DNA from: Pholis gunnellus
Taxonomy: Eukaryota > Chordata > Actinopteri > Perciformes > Pholidae
DNA: 64,000 nucleotides
Reading direction: 5' to 3'
Assembly: GCA_910591455.2 (NCBI GenBank)
Contig: OU342805.1
Coordinates: forward strand, 25,328,708-25,392,707
The notes below the pieces were generated by a model, which saw nothing but the letters and a program-made list of their open reading frames with translations, searched no databases and was not told where the DNA came from. The translations under genes and the position numbers were made by a program. Positions 1 through 11,966 of this stretch are shown piece by piece; position 1 is the stretch's first letter; each line of letters opens with the position of its first letter.

Positions 1-1604
1 AAACAGCATACAGAGACAGTGAGAGAAGCTGGTTATCGAGGAAACAAGGACACAAAAGCAGAAGCTTCCTTGAGATGCTGAAGCACAAGCTCGTCATGAA
101 CTGACCTCCGCTGACGACAAAGCAGTTATAAACGTCTTTAAATGGACCGTAGTGGAGTTTATTCATTTACTATCTAGTAATATTCTACATACGTACTAGT
201 TTTCATTGTGTTTCCTGCTCACATCTGCTTTGAAATGCAATGATCTCTCTTGAGAAGAAACTGAAAGTAAACAGCTGCCCCAGACACTCAATCTAAATCC
301 TCAGGCTGTACTTAGTAAAATGTAATAAAAAAAATTAAACTGTAAACACTGAGCTCAAACTACACTAGGGGGTTCTAGATGTTTCTAGATGTTTCCACTG
401 CTTCAGCTGATCGCTCCTCGAGAGGGACGAGGATCTAGAGAAGCACCGAGTCCAGATTCCCTCTACTGATTTACTATTACCTCCATCTGAACACGACAGA
501 GTCCAGCCTGCTGGGGGGTAAAGATCGAATAAACGGTCCTAATCGGGTTTCAGTGTGTTTTTGTTTAGCATCGGTGCTTCTCTACAAACTCCAGAACTAC
601 GCGAGTTCGGGTGTGAAGAAGAAACACTTACGTCTGGTAGAGCTGTGAGCTGTGAGACCAGAGCGAGCACACAGGTCAACTTCCCACAAAATATTCATCA
701 CGTTAACATTGTGGTTTTATTACCACAATTATTATATTTATTATTATTATAAAATATAATCCTGGGAACACGATGACAATAGAGCAATAAAGGAAAAGAC
801 AATAACGTCCCAAGCAAAAGTACGGCAAATGTTTCTGGCTTACATTAAAGGGAACAGGGTAAAAACAATAAAACCCTTATTTGCTTTCTTGCCAAAGTTA
901 GTTGAGGTGTTTGACCAGTTTCATGTTCGTTCGCTAAACATCAGATTATCGCCAGCAGCTGGCTAAATTAGCTTAGCATAAAGACTGGAAACGGGGGGGG
1001 GGGGGGGACATTTAGCCCGGATCCATCCAAAGGTAACAGAATCTGCCTTCCATCACCTCTAAAAGTCACCAGTTAATACGCTGTTTGTTTAATCCGTACA
1101 GCCAATGAGCGCTGATCCCACATCAGCGTTTAATCAATGAGCTGTGTGGAGCAGACTGGGATCATTGCTTTATGTGTAGCACAACGTCAGGCTGGAGTTT
1201 AACGTTACTTTACTAACTTTGTAAAACAAATAAATACATAGATGTAAATTTAAATAAATTGTAATTTATCATTAAAATAATAAATTGAACACCAGGAACG
1301 AGGTAAGAAATCTTCTAAATTGACAAAAATTACAATTCAAGTGTTAACTTAACAAATTTGTCAAAACTTTTAAAATTAAAATTCCAGAATATAATGTATA
1401 CGGTGTATAAAAATATAATTGAATAGATCCGCCCCATTGTCACTGATCCAGCTTTCTGACATTTTACAAATGAATCAATTAATCTATTTTAAAAAACTAA
1501 TTAACTGATGAACCAATAATTAAAATGTTTGTTAGTTGCAGCCATGAACAAAATAAATGTGTGTATTTGTGTTGTAGTACTGCAGGTAGTAGTAGTATTG
1601 TTAC
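1..1604. other. Non-coding stretch, probably gmppb intron
   Basis: No exon could be recognised. The gmppb exon at 1605-1683 ends in a donor (AAG then GTAACA on the minus strand), so this stretch should be the start of the next intron. The residues expected next in the protein (FWMDIGQPKDF in human) were looked for on the minus strand and not found. The stretch is AT-rich apart from a dispersed repeat near 960-1125, which contains a run of about 15 G. Confidence 0.55.
960..1125 (+). repeat. Dispersed teleost repeat (TTAGCTTAGCATAAAGACTG family)
   Basis: It contains TTAGCATAAAGACTGGAAAC, a G run, a CCAAAGGTAACA block and TGTTTGTTTAATCCGTACAG. The first part recurs near 28400-28545 in an asb14 intron, so repetition is visible within the window. 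I recognise it as a common teleost interspersed repeat but cannot name the family. Confidence 0.6.
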
Positions 1605-3625
1605 CTTGTAGCTCCATGGTGTACAGATGTCCCTCCTCTGCCATGACAGGAAATATCTCTTTCTCTATGGATGTTGGCCTCAGCTGCACAAACACACACA
1701 ATTAAATGCCAGTACAGCGCATCAACACCAAAGTATTCTCTAAAGATGGTGAAACTTCACACATTTACTCGTTACTTCACAAAAGTTTGAGAGAGTGAGA
1801 GTGAGTGAGTGAGTGAGTGAGTGTGTGTGAGAGTCACCTGGATCCTGCTGAGCATGCTGGGATTGAAGATGTAAATGCCGGCGTTGATCTTGTTGGAGAC
1901 GAAGACCTGCGGTTTCTCAACAAAGCGGTGTATTCTGCCGCTGTCCGCCTCAAACACCACCACGCCGTATTTAGAGGGCTCCTCCACCCGCGTCACCTTC
2001 ATACACACATTAACATTATTCTCTTAAGAATAGTGAAACTAGAGCAGAAACTAAAACAGAATTTAAAACAAAAACATGAAAACTGACCCAAAACTAAAAT
2101 CAATCTTAAGTTTTATTAAAATGTGCTGAAATGTTGCATCCAAATCTTATCCTTGAATCTAAATGTTTTCTCTTCAGTACAGGAATACTCCACTAGATGG
2201 CAGTAAAACATTGATCCAAAGTTTCAACTTAAGACAAAATAAATGAAAACTTATTGTGAGAGACTTCACTGTTAACTGTCAAATGAAGGCGAAAATGACC
2301 CCAAATAAATAAATAAATAAACTCACCACGATGGTTCCCTCTTTGCCGTGGTTGTGGTGAAACTGCAGCAGATCTTTGAACGGAAAATCACAGATAACGT
2401 CCGAGTTCAGGACGAAGAACGGCTCGTTGTCGATGTTCAGCAGCTCTCGAGCCAACGCCAGAGGACCCGCTGCACACAAACACACAAAGTCACACAAACA
2501 TGTTCATTTATTATATCAAACGATCAGTCCTGACGGATCTTAAACTACAATACACTTCAAAGGGCTCAGCACTAACTTTTTAAAGTGGTCGCCTGGCATC
2601 AGCTTTTGGTTGTCTTTTTTTAGCCACCTTATATTACATAGTCTCACTATTCCAACCACTAGATACCTTTTAAATGTACGTTGTTGTGGTGCAGAGTGAG
2701 ACAGTTTCCTGTCTGTCGTGACTAGAAACTCACCCGTTCCCAGAGGCTCCTTCTCGTGAGACAGAGAGATACGAATCCCAAGCTGAAGAAAAGACAGTGA
2801 AACATTCAGAACACCAAAGAACACTCAGAATGTTCATTAACAAGCTGTCAATAATAATCAAAGTCACTAATGATCAACTAACTAATTCATTGATGAATTG
2901 TTGCAGCAGTAAACTACAAATTATGGCAAACTGTGAGTTAAGATTGAATTGGTTTATAAAATATGTCAAACCAACAAATCTGTGCACATGGATGAAAAAC
3001 AGTTAAGATGTGTTCATGGTAACATTACGGCTTCCTTCTGGCCTTCAAAATAAAACGGGAGAGGGAGAGATTACGTCGCTTTATGGTGACGTAACCGGTT
3101 ATCTAATCTTCACTTTCACTAAATTAAAGCAGCATGGATTAGATTTTTTGGGAGTCTGTCAAAGCATCTGTCTCCATGTAATGTGGTGGCAGCAGAGGTC
3201 AAATCTCAGAGAATAAACATAAACTGTGGATGAGTGTTTTTGCTGATTTGTGACCCTTCTGCTGCCGATCACAGCTGTAACCGTGTGTCAGAGCAACAGT
3301 TTGTGGTACGTACTCTCTCCTCCTGGACTCTCATCTCTCTCTCCAGCAGATCTGACATGTAGCTCACCGCCAGAATCACATGGTCCACTCCGGCCTGTGC
3401 ACACAAAGAGAGAGAGAGACCTTCAACCTCAGCAGCAAAGTTGGTGTGTTGGATTTTAAAAAGTGGGATCCCATGAACAGGACTCCCCCTCCGTACCTTG
3501 ACCAGTGCCTCCACCTGGTGCAGCAGGATGGGTTTGTTGCAGAACTCCACCAGCGGTTTGGGAACGCTCAGCGTGAGCGGTCGCAGCCGGGTCCCGTAAC
3601 CCCCGACCAGGATCAGAGCCTTCAT
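1605..3625 (-). CDS. gmppb: Mannose-1-phosphate guanylyltransferase beta (GDP-mannose pyrophosphorylase B), N-terminal part
   Basis: This is a cytosolic enzyme that makes GDP-mannose from mannose-1-phosphate and GTP for N-glycosylation, O-mannosylation and GPI anchors. Exons on the minus strand are 3497-3625, 3314-3394, 2734-2782, 2327-2469, 1838-1996 and 1605-1683. They join in phase and encode about 213 residues. The nucleotide-binding signature GGYGTRLRPLT is at residues 8-18, followed by PKP at 22-24. FFVLNSDVICDFPF at 104-117 holds the metal-binding Asp (D110), and FVEKP is at 159-163. The start at 3625 matches the family (MKALILVGG) and lies 11 bases after a splice acceptor, so a non-coding exon precedes it. 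The last exon here ends at ELQ plus one base. The rest of the catalytic domain and the C-terminal left-handed beta-helix (about 150 of 360 residues) are absent, so the gene continues off the left edge or is broken. Confidence 0.93.
2190..2203 (+). promoter_or_regulatory. CTCF consensus match in gmppb intron 4
   Basis: CCACTAGATGGCAG fits the core CTCF consensus CCASYAGRKGGCRS at all 14 positions. It lies between gmppb coding exons 4 and 5. Occupancy is not known, and a 14-base match can occur by chance or inside a repeat. Confidence 0.4.
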
Positions 3626-4518
3626 GCTTGTGGCACCTGTGACACAAATGTAATAGTGAGACATGAGAGGCACAAACTGGGGATTTATTTAGGTTTTTCC
3701 TCTGATCTGTCAACCTTCAGAACATTAAAGAAAAGGTTCGTATTTGGGCCTCAGAGGGGCGCTACTGAGAAGACCTAAACACTTGTCAGATTGCATTCTT
3801 GTTTGAGTCATAAGATAAATATTGCATGTTGGAAACTCAGATTCTCCCTTTTAACTAAATCCTAACAACCTACAGCTGTCTATATTGTTGATTAATAAAA
3901 CCAATTAACACTTCATAAAGAAATGAACATGTTTATCACTATTTCTCAGAGCTCAAGCTGATGTTTGAATGTTTTTTGTTAGACCGAAACCCAAAAGATA
4001 ATACATTTACAGTTAAAAAAGCAACACATTCTAAAATAAGAAATAAGAAGTGTAGTCTGACTAAAGTTAGGTGAACAAAAACATTTGCTTATTTCTCAGA
4101 GCAGAGTTGTAAAGATTCATTCATAAAGTATCAACACGATGATCCCATGAGAGAGAGAGAAACCATTAATGTATTCATTCTTTAAGGAAGTCAGGCTCGT
4201 GTTCTTTTAGTTTGAGTAAAGTATCAACAAAACAAACGAGGAGATAAAACGAGGGCACACAGATTAAAGCAGCTACTGTAGCTTCTATATATATATATAC
4301 GATAATTTATGAATAAACTAAGTATTGTGTAGCTTATGAGCCAAGAGATAAAACAGACTGTGCTCAAGTCTCCTGTGATTGTAGCTAACAGCTGTTAGCT
4401 TAGTTGAGCTAACGTTAGATACATTACTGGATAAACAGCGTTTAACAACAGGTAGATAGCAACCAACTGCTGTCTTCAGTCTGTGTGACAGTGAGTATAG
4501 AAGGTGAAAACTACTTAC

Positions 4519-4720
4519 GTGAGTTTTTGTTAAAGCAAAAGTCTCCAAAGTGATTTCTGAATGACTGAAACTGTGGGAATGACACGTAAGATCGTTTAAA
4601 TCCAGATTCTCTTGTTTCGCTTCCTGTCGAGCGGATCAAGCATCAAATTAGATAGCGGGACAAGTCAAACATCCGGTCAACGGTTTCAAAATAAAGGCAC
4701 TATGTTTAGTTAGTCGTTCT
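4519..4720 (-). promoter_or_regulatory. gmppb: Probable gmppb promoter and non-coding first exon
   Basis: On the minus strand AAACTCAC followed by GTAAGTAG gives a strong donor at 4519/4518. It pairs with the acceptor TGTGTCACAG just before the start codon at 3625. Upstream are two ETS-like motifs: CGCTTCCTG near 4618-4626 and ACCGGATGT (minus strand) near 4670. The transcription start was not located. The exon assignment rests on splice consensus only. Confidence 0.45.
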
Positions 4721-5803
4721 GAACTAATTTCTTAATCGAGAGACATATTGCAATGTGGGGCACTGTTTTTATTTTGGATTGGACAAAAGATTTTCAAGTT
4801 GGTACCCACTGCTAGAAAGAAAACATTCTAAATAGCAGAAATGTCTAATTGCAATTAAAGACAATTATTATTACCCAGAGACAACAAAACATGGGGATAT
4901 GAAATCAACTGCTTCTACACAATGTTAAGTTTATTAAAAAGTAGAAAAACGTAATAACTAAGTGTAACTTTGAGAAAAAGTCCCCGATCTTTATACAATA
5001 ACAGCAACAAATCCAAGCCTGAATTCCGATATTTAGAGGCTATCATTTCGTTTTCATTTCTATCCCATATAGACACTAAACTATTACATTATTACATTTT
5101 ATTTAAATATTACTTTGGAACTGTAATCTTTATTAAAAAAGTTGAAGTGATTAAGATTTTACTTTAAAAGGCCACATCACCCAGTTTCCGGTCTGCTTAG
5201 CTGACTCTGGCAAACTTGATGGTCTGCCTCTCGGTGCTGTCACTGACACGGGGGTGTGTAAATGAACCGGAGCCTTAAATGAAAAACGCAAATCTTCCAA
5301 AACTATACAAAACCAACGTTAGACGTGTTATATTCTTATTTCATTATTGTATATTGACGAAAGATACGCCAAATCACCATGAGTATCCCACTTATCCCGT
5401 AACCTTTATTTAAACGTTTCATCACACCCCCTAAAGCACGACGTAATGGTATGTCCTAAACACTCCAGTCCCGCCTCTCCACGACTTCTGGCCAATCAGA
5501 GAAAAACAGCGTGGCGCTGGAAGGCGGACTCACTGCGTTCACATTTGACAGCTTGTTTACCTACTTTTGGACCTCGATCCACTTAAATATCTTTATGAAA
5601 ACAGTATTTATTCGTTGGGTTTGTTCATGACATAAAACAATATATACATATATAATATATATAAAAATATAAAAATTCGATTTTGACTTATCACAAATTT
5701 AACTCCCAACTTACGACTGAAAAATGTTTTTGACTTACAAGGTGTATTTTAACTATAGTAATCTCTAACTTTACAACTAATTCTTCTTCCACAGGATTAT
5801 AAG

Positions 5804-5837
<34 letters not shown>

Positions 5838-6607
5838 TAATGTTCCACAAGGCGCTTTTAAATTGACCCAAGCAGTCAAAAGGAATTAAAGCACCTTGCT
5901 TGTTAGTTACCACCTTCATAGAGACGTTCACCTCGTCCTGTGCTGCCTTTGAATGTTACTATAAATTGTAAGAATTAAAACAGAGCACTCAAGAATGAGC
6001 CAGGAATCAGTTTCATGCTGTAGACTCAAACTTTATCAATTTATTCAAGCCTTAAAGAACCACTGAGCAAATTGTTTGGCCAAATAATAGTAATAAATAC
6101 CTGTGTTAAAATATTAATATTGTATTTGTCATTGGGTATTTGAGCCAATAAAAGTCCATGTGAACTAAAATGTGTTTAAACAGCTGTTTCAGAGGGTGAG
6201 GAGGAGCTAATAAGATCTGTGATCAACAATAATTATCGACCTAAAATGATGCAGTACGGCGACTTAGTCTTCTGTCAGGAGTACCACACAAACAATTATT
6301 ACTTTAAAATGGAAAAGAACTATTGGCCATTCATCACTTTTTCCATTAACAGCCCCAACACTGAATATCAGTGATTATATTTCCTTAATTATTGTACTTT
6401 AAATAATACAATATGGGTTTCATCACAACAGTCAATGTCGTATCGTAATTTTCCTCGATCTCCAGTTAACCTGCAGGTTTTTTTAAGCTGAGACTTCATT
6501 CAAATTTAAAGAAAAGCCAAAGTCATGATGTGTTTGAAGGAGCGACTGGTGACCCGGTTCTCCATTTTCTTTTGTTCAGGTGGTGGTTTGAGATTAGAGG
6601 TCAGAGG
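4721..6607. other. Intergenic, gmppb upstream to pde12 3' end
   Basis: No coding exon is visible on either strand. The stretch is AT-rich with a (TA)n run at about 5802-5830. TTTATT at 6040-6045 is AATAAA on the minus strand and could be a pde12 poly(A) signal about 565 bases after its stop codon. Confidence 0.5.
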
Positions 6608-6733
6608 TCAGGGGTTCCAGCGCAGGTCACAGATCAGAGCGATGTGATCGGAGGGATGAGCGACGCTGGGAAGAGCCTCGTAGGTGGTGACCTCCTGGTG
6701 GCTGGGCAGAGGGATCACCTGCTCCACCTGGAC

Positions 6734-6778
<45 letters not shown>

Positions 6779-9700
6779 GACAGAGAGACAGAGAGACACA
6801 CACGTCAGCTTCTTGTTTCAGTGATTAGATCCATTATTCCTTTCTACGAATCAATCAATATGCAAATTATGTTTAATTGCAATTAAATGCACTGAAGGCT
6901 TCTTGTTTCCACGTCACACACTGTATGTGTCAGTCGCATATTGAACCTAAACTGGCTTCCAAATAGACTGAAAGACATGGAGAAAAGCAAATTTCATGAT
7001 ATCTTTGACCAAATACGTGGATGTTGATATTGCAACGACATTATAGGATTCTAATTGCAATTATTTTGACTGATATCGCAGTTGAGATATGAATTTTTTT
7101 GCTAAATAAATCAAGAGAACCATAGAAACATCACATGGACGAAGAACTCTTTTGCCTGCGTAAAACACGTACCCATGGTGCATCAGTGGCCCTTTGATTT
7201 AAGTTTGAGTTCAGTACCAGTATCAGTACCAGTACCTGTGACAGTATCAGTACCAGTATCAGTGACAGTACCTGCATGCTGTCCGGCTGTATGAAGATGT
7301 AGTCCAGGCAGCCGTGAAATCCTCCCACGTAGTTCGTGTAGGCCGGCTGGCCGCAGGCGCTCAGCAGAGGGGGAAAAGCAGAGAGCAGCTCCATCCTGCA
7401 GGACTCCTCCGGACCAGAGCTGCTCCAGTCTGCATGCTGCAGCGGAACCGCCGTCTCACTGAGCAGCTGGAACACACCTGCAGACAGGAAGAGGAAGACG
7501 AACAAAATGACTCAAACACAGAATGCATCAAGTCGAATATTGTCAATGTGTCATATGAGCCTCAACTGAAGTTAAGACAAAGTGGAGACTGGTGCTGCTG
7601 TGAGCTTGAGTTTGGGTTACCTGAGTTCGGGGAGGAGTTAAAGTCACCACAAAAGAGCAGAGGGGCTCCAGGTGCGACCTCGTTGATCACGTGACTCAGG
7701 TGTTGCAGAGCCACGCCCATCTGGACCAAACGAACATTCCCTCCTTCAAAAGAAAAGGAGATTAATTCAGTCGTTTATAAACGTGTCCTTGCACAGATTA
7801 AAGGGTACAAGTCGTCCCTCTGCTCTCTGACGTCAGTGACTCAGCTGTGTTCACACAGAGGAATGAGGCGCTCTACCTTTCGGGTGCCAGTACAGGTGAG
7901 TGTTGGCCACGCAGACCTTCCTGCCTGGTTTCTTCAGGTCTTCGAGCACACTGACCTGCAGAGAAACGAGTCGGGAAACACAAGAGTCACAATGCAGATT
8001 CGCAAAGCCGACCAAAGTGTGTCCCCAGTGTAGTAAACACGGTTACCTCCAGGTCTCAAAAGTGAAGCCAATGCGGGAATGCCTTAACCTGCATTCTCTC
8101 TAATGTCCACCAGGGGGCGACTCCTCTGGTTGTATAGAAGTCTATGAGAAAATGACTCTACTTCTCTCTTGATTTATTACCTCAGTAAACATTGTAAACA
8201 TGAGTTTATGGTCTCAATCTCTAGTTTCTAGTCTTCTTCAATACAGCATGATGTTCATTTAGTAAATGATGGTCCCTTTAGAGTCAAACAGACCATAAAG
8301 CAGGGTATGCTTTAGGGCGGGGCTACCTTGTGATTGACAGATCGTTACCACAACTTTGTCCGGTCTGGGAGTTGTCCGTGTTTTCGTTGTATAACTTAAA
8401 TCCTTTTACTGTGTTTTAAGTTCATGAAAATGAATGTTAACAGTTTTGCTTGCTAATAACACTTCTTACATACAGTCTATGTGTAAACCCTGATTATTTT
8501 TGTTATCATTTTTTTTTATGAACTTATTAGCCCAATAAATGTCACAAAAAGGCAAAAATGTGTGTCGTTCTGAGTTAGTACAGCGGGTGAACAGCAGTAC
8601 CTGCATGGCGGTGGACCTCTGCAGTATCTTGCCCTTCAGAGCGCTGTTAGCAGAAACGCTCTCCAGCAGCGTCGAATGGATGGGGTCAGAGGTCAGAGCC
8701 ACGCTCAGCACGATGTCATGCTGGCTCAGCAGCTGAAACTTTGACCTAAACAAGACAAAATGAGTTTATAATTATAACCTGACTTAAATATTATCAACTG
8801 AGTACTGTGGTTACAATACATCCTGTGAGAACAATAAACACTTTTGATATCCAATGTGAAATGAACTTGTTCTGAACAAACATTACCCAACCTATACGGT
8901 CAGACTGTGGATTCTCCACCAGTGGGAGCTGTTTAGTAGCTAAGTTCTACACTGACAAACACTTTAAACCTGCAGCTGTAGACACATCTGCATCATATGT
9001 GGCTGCAACATTTTCTTCAGACTGTGGCTGCTGGCAGACCTGACCTGCGGTAGAACGTGGCCAGTCCTTCATGCTGCTTCTCTTTGATCCTAAAGACACC
9101 ATCCAGGCCGAAGGCATCCAGAGCTGGAGTCAGACTGTCCGAAAACACCCCTACAGAGTCCGGAGGACACGAAGAAAGTCACAGAGCAGACATGGAAATC
9201 CACCCGATGACAGAAAATATGGAGACAAACTTCTTAAGCAACTTGTAACTAGTCATTTCCCGCCATAATTACCCTTGTCGACCTCCTGCAGACAGACGAT
9301 GTCAGCGTTGTATCCGGCCAGCTCCTTCTTGATCAGGTTCTGCCTGTAGTCCAGCTGCAGGGCGTAGGGCGCGCAGTACGGGTAAAGCACCGTCTTGGAG
9401 AGTTCTGTCTGAGCGTAGACGTCGGCCAGGATGTTGTACGTCACCACCCTCACTGCCGGCCACTCCGCCTCTCTGACGGTGTACGCGTGGCGGTTGTCGA
9501 ACGTGCACACGCCTGGTCCGGCTTCTACGGCCCCCACAGAGACCAGCTCCTTGGCCAGGCCACTGCGTCCTCCATCTTTAGGCGTGCAGTGCAGCTTGAG
9601 CCTGAAGCCGATGTCCTGATTGGACGGGACGTGGACTCTCCCACATCCTACCTCGGTCCAGCTGCCGTCCTGACGTGGAAGTTCTTCGGCTGCTTCAGGG

Positions 9701-10646
9701 CTGTGAGAAGAAAGAGAAAAATTCAAACTGACTCCAACGTGACAGTAAACATGACAGGATTTCTGAGGCAGATGCCTATATGGATATTTGGGTTTAACAT
9801 GTTCTTTTTTTCCATGTCTGCTTTTTGGTGGAGATGGTACTTGGTTGAGGACGGGTTATAAAGGTTTCGAACATGCATTGTCTGTGCACCCTCGTTGTGG
9901 CTCTCAGTGGAGTTCTGTCTCTCTCTCTCTTTCTTTCTGTCTGTCTCTCTTTCCATCTCTTTCTCTCTCTCTATGTGTTTGTGTACATGACCTGGCCAAT
10001 CTTTCATGGTTGGTGTCCCACCTTATTTCTTTACATATAAAAACGCCACTGTATGTTTTTCCAGTGTAATTACTTACCTTGCGTTTGGGGCATTTTCTTT
10101 ATACCACGTGAACTCGCAGTCCTGGAGGTTCCCAAACTCGACCTCCAGGTTGGGGCAGACGGGGAACCCGGCCAGCAGGGCCACCGGGAGCTCCGCGGTG
10201 ACGAACGTGGGAGCGTTCCTCCGGATCGAGTACTTCACGTCTCCCACGTGCAGCACGGATCCGTCCTGCCACGCCTCCGAGTTCAGCACCGTGTCGGACA
10301 CCTCTTCACCCTCGTGGTACAGCTTCACCACGGCGGGCTCCGGCTGCGGTCCCTTGTTGTTGTTCCTCTTCTTCTTCGACTTCTTGCCTTGGCCCTTGGC
10401 GAGGCCGTTGGAAATCCGGACCAGGACCTTGCCCAGCGGCTCGTCCTGGTCCCGCAGCATGTTCTTGTGGCTGCCGTCGTCCAGGCGGAAGGAGATGGTG
10501 AGTTTGGGCTCCCCGGGGAGACACCTCACCGCGGCGGTGTGGTCCATCTCCATCCTGCCGAGGAGGCTGGTCAGAGTCCTCGGTGAGGAGGCGAGCAGGA
10601 GGCGGCGAGGGAGCAGTGCGAGGGCAGCGGAGAGGTGGTTCAACAT
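6608..10646 (-). CDS. pde12: 2',5'-phosphodiesterase 12 (mitochondrial exonuclease/endonuclease/phosphatase family)
   Basis: It hydrolyses 2',5'-oligoadenylates, limiting the OAS/RNase L response, and removes poly(A) from mitochondrial transcripts in the matrix. Minus-strand exons are 10078-10646, 9273-9700, 9045-9150, 8601-8745, 7877-7955, 7621-7743, 7272-7477 and 6608-6727. They sum to 1776 bases, which is 591 aa plus stop (human 609). The N-terminus is Arg/Leu-rich without acidic residues for about 30 positions, as in a mitochondrial targeting peptide. A Lys-rich segment KGQGKKSKKKR follows. EEP-domain motifs are LQEVD (E329, metal binding), NTHLYWHPKG (434-443), GDFNSSP (475-481) and PSDHIAL (D579, H580). 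It ends CDLRWNP. The start at 10646 is the only Met that keeps the leader; the MEMDHTAAV Met downstream would lose it. pde12 lies in the same orientation as gmppb and atp6ap1l. Confidence 0.95.
6736..6800 (+). repeat. (CA)n then (CAGA)n microsatellite
   Basis: About 19 CA units are followed by CAGACAGACAGAGAGACAGAG. It lies a few bases inside the last pde12 intron, directly before (minus strand) the acceptor of the final exon at 6727. Transcribed on the minus strand it forms a UG/CU-rich tract that serves as the polypyrimidine region. Confidence 0.9.
8040..8480 (+). mobile_element. Dispersed non-autonomous teleost repeat in pde12 intron
   Basis: The stretch includes AAGTGAAGCCAATGCGGGAATG, CCACCAGGGGGCGACTCCTCTGG, ATAGAAGTCTATGAGAAAATG, GACCATAAAGCAGGGTATGC and GGGCGGGGCTACCTTGTGATTG. 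I recognise this order of blocks as a very common interspersed element of percomorph fish. No ORF or obvious terminal inverted repeats are seen, and the boundaries are approximate. At 8107-8120 it carries a near-consensus CTCF core (CCACCAGGGGGCGA, 13 of 14). Confidence 0.6.
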
Positions 10647-10860
10647 GAAGTTCGCGACGGCAGGATGAGGACACTAAAGGCAAAAAACCCACACTAGCTA
10701 CAATCGTTAAACTACGTTAACGGTCAAACGCGTGGTTCCCTGTTTATATATGTCACCTTTCTGACGTCACCTGGTGGTGGAACTACTCTACAGTTAGCTA
10801 CGCTAATTAGCCAACATGCTAACCCGAAGAAGAAAAGCAGAGAATTTAATTCAAAATGAA
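10647..10860 (-). promoter_or_regulatory. pde12: Probable pde12 promoter region
   Basis: This is the sequence directly upstream of the pde12 start on the minus strand. It is less AT-rich than the flanks and contains TGACGTCA-like sequence (CTGACGTCAC at 10761-10770, a CRE-like site). No TATA box or transcription start could be assigned with confidence. Confidence 0.35.
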
Positions 10861-10939
10861 TAAACCTCTGCTTTAAATAACGTGGAGTTTATTATATTCA
10901 CACAAGTTGGTATCTGTAAATACTCCCATCAAGTCAGTG

Positions 10940-11090
10940 CCAGTCGTCTTCTTCTTCTATGAAACATCTTCTCTGGTGTTTACCGGCGGTTGACCGGTTT
11001 AGAGGAGCATTACCGCCACCCACTGGAGTGGAGTGTGGAGCAGTTGCCTGACTTCTATGAAACATTACTGCCACCCACAGGACATACTAT
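10940..11090 (+). repeat. Dispersed repeat (GCATTACCGCCACCCACTGG type)
   Basis: It begins with a CTTCTTCTTCT tract, continues TTTACCGGCGGTTGACCGG and contains GCATTACCGCCACCCACTGG. A second short copy, ACATTACTGCCACCCACAGG, lies about 60 bases further on. I recognise this as a widespread fish interspersed repeat. Its family is uncertain. Confidence 0.5.
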
Positions 11091-11966
11091 TCAACGTAAC
11101 ATAATTTTAACACATTGATTCTACATCCATCTTTTTTAACTTTTATTTCTGTAGCATATATTCCATACATATATGATATAAGTAGTCATGCTTTATTTTC
11201 TCTTATTCTTACTGTGCATGTGACTTTTAATACACTTTTAATCTTGATATTCTTAAATAAATGTGCTTATGCATAAATGCAGACAATATATATAATAGAA
11301 GCTGAGCTCAACATTATTAATGTGTAATAATGCTTCTTTTCACAGTTTATTAGGCCGTTTCTATTTTATTCTAGCTTGTGAGTGAATGTTTATGGAACCA
11401 TGTTAACGTCATGCTCAATCCTGTACAATGTAACCTTTGACTGAATTCATTTTGGCCTAATTGCCTTACCTAAGGCATTGTTGTTGTTGTTGGTCGTCAT
11501 CAGAAGATGCTGACCTTTTGAGCCCTTTGCTTTGAGAATAAAATCATGCGAGATACTAACTGAAAGAAGCAACATCGACCACAGGAGGAGGACCAGGACA
11601 AGGTTTAAAGAGAGAGAACAGATCGGGGTGCATATTACAACCTAACCAACCTTTTTCTTTTAGTGTACCATGCTGTAAGAGATTTTATCTCGTACCTCAT
11701 TGTCAGAGTGGGTTCACAAAATTGCTATGACAAAAAAATATAGATAAAACAAAACATGCATTTTTATTTATATTTTATTAAATTTGTTATAAAGACAAAT
11801 GCAGAAATTCACTAAAAGGAATAATTAAAAAAAAAAAAAAAACACTAGAAGTGTATATTTAAAAAATCTAATCCTGAGCTTGAAGCGTACCATCCCACCG
11901 GAGGTTTGGTGTCAGTTGTCCGCATCAATCAGTGTCTCTTTTTGAAGTCTCTAATCATCAGCTTGG
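11086..11966. other. Intergenic between pde12 and atp6ap1l; contains atp6ap1l 3' UTR
   Basis: This is AT-rich sequence with no coding exon. The part from 11966 down to about 11763 should be the atp6ap1l 3' UTR. It includes a run of about 16 A at 11827-11842. Confidence 0.6.
11763..11768 (-). terminator. atp6ap1l: Candidate atp6ap1l poly(A) signal
   Basis: TTTATT on the plus strand is AATAAA on the minus strand, about 200 bases after the atp6ap1l stop. Another TTTATT follows within 15 bases. The cleavage site was not identified. Confidence 0.45.

Noticed and set aside
9968..10017. CTCTCTCTC tract with a long low-complexity frame
   Set aside because: Simple sequence in pde12 intron 1; nothing coding.
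10053..10668. Long open frames on the plus strand opposite pde12 exon 1
   Set aside because: They are antisense shadows of GC-rich coding sequence. The minus-strand frame has the conserved PDE12 protein.
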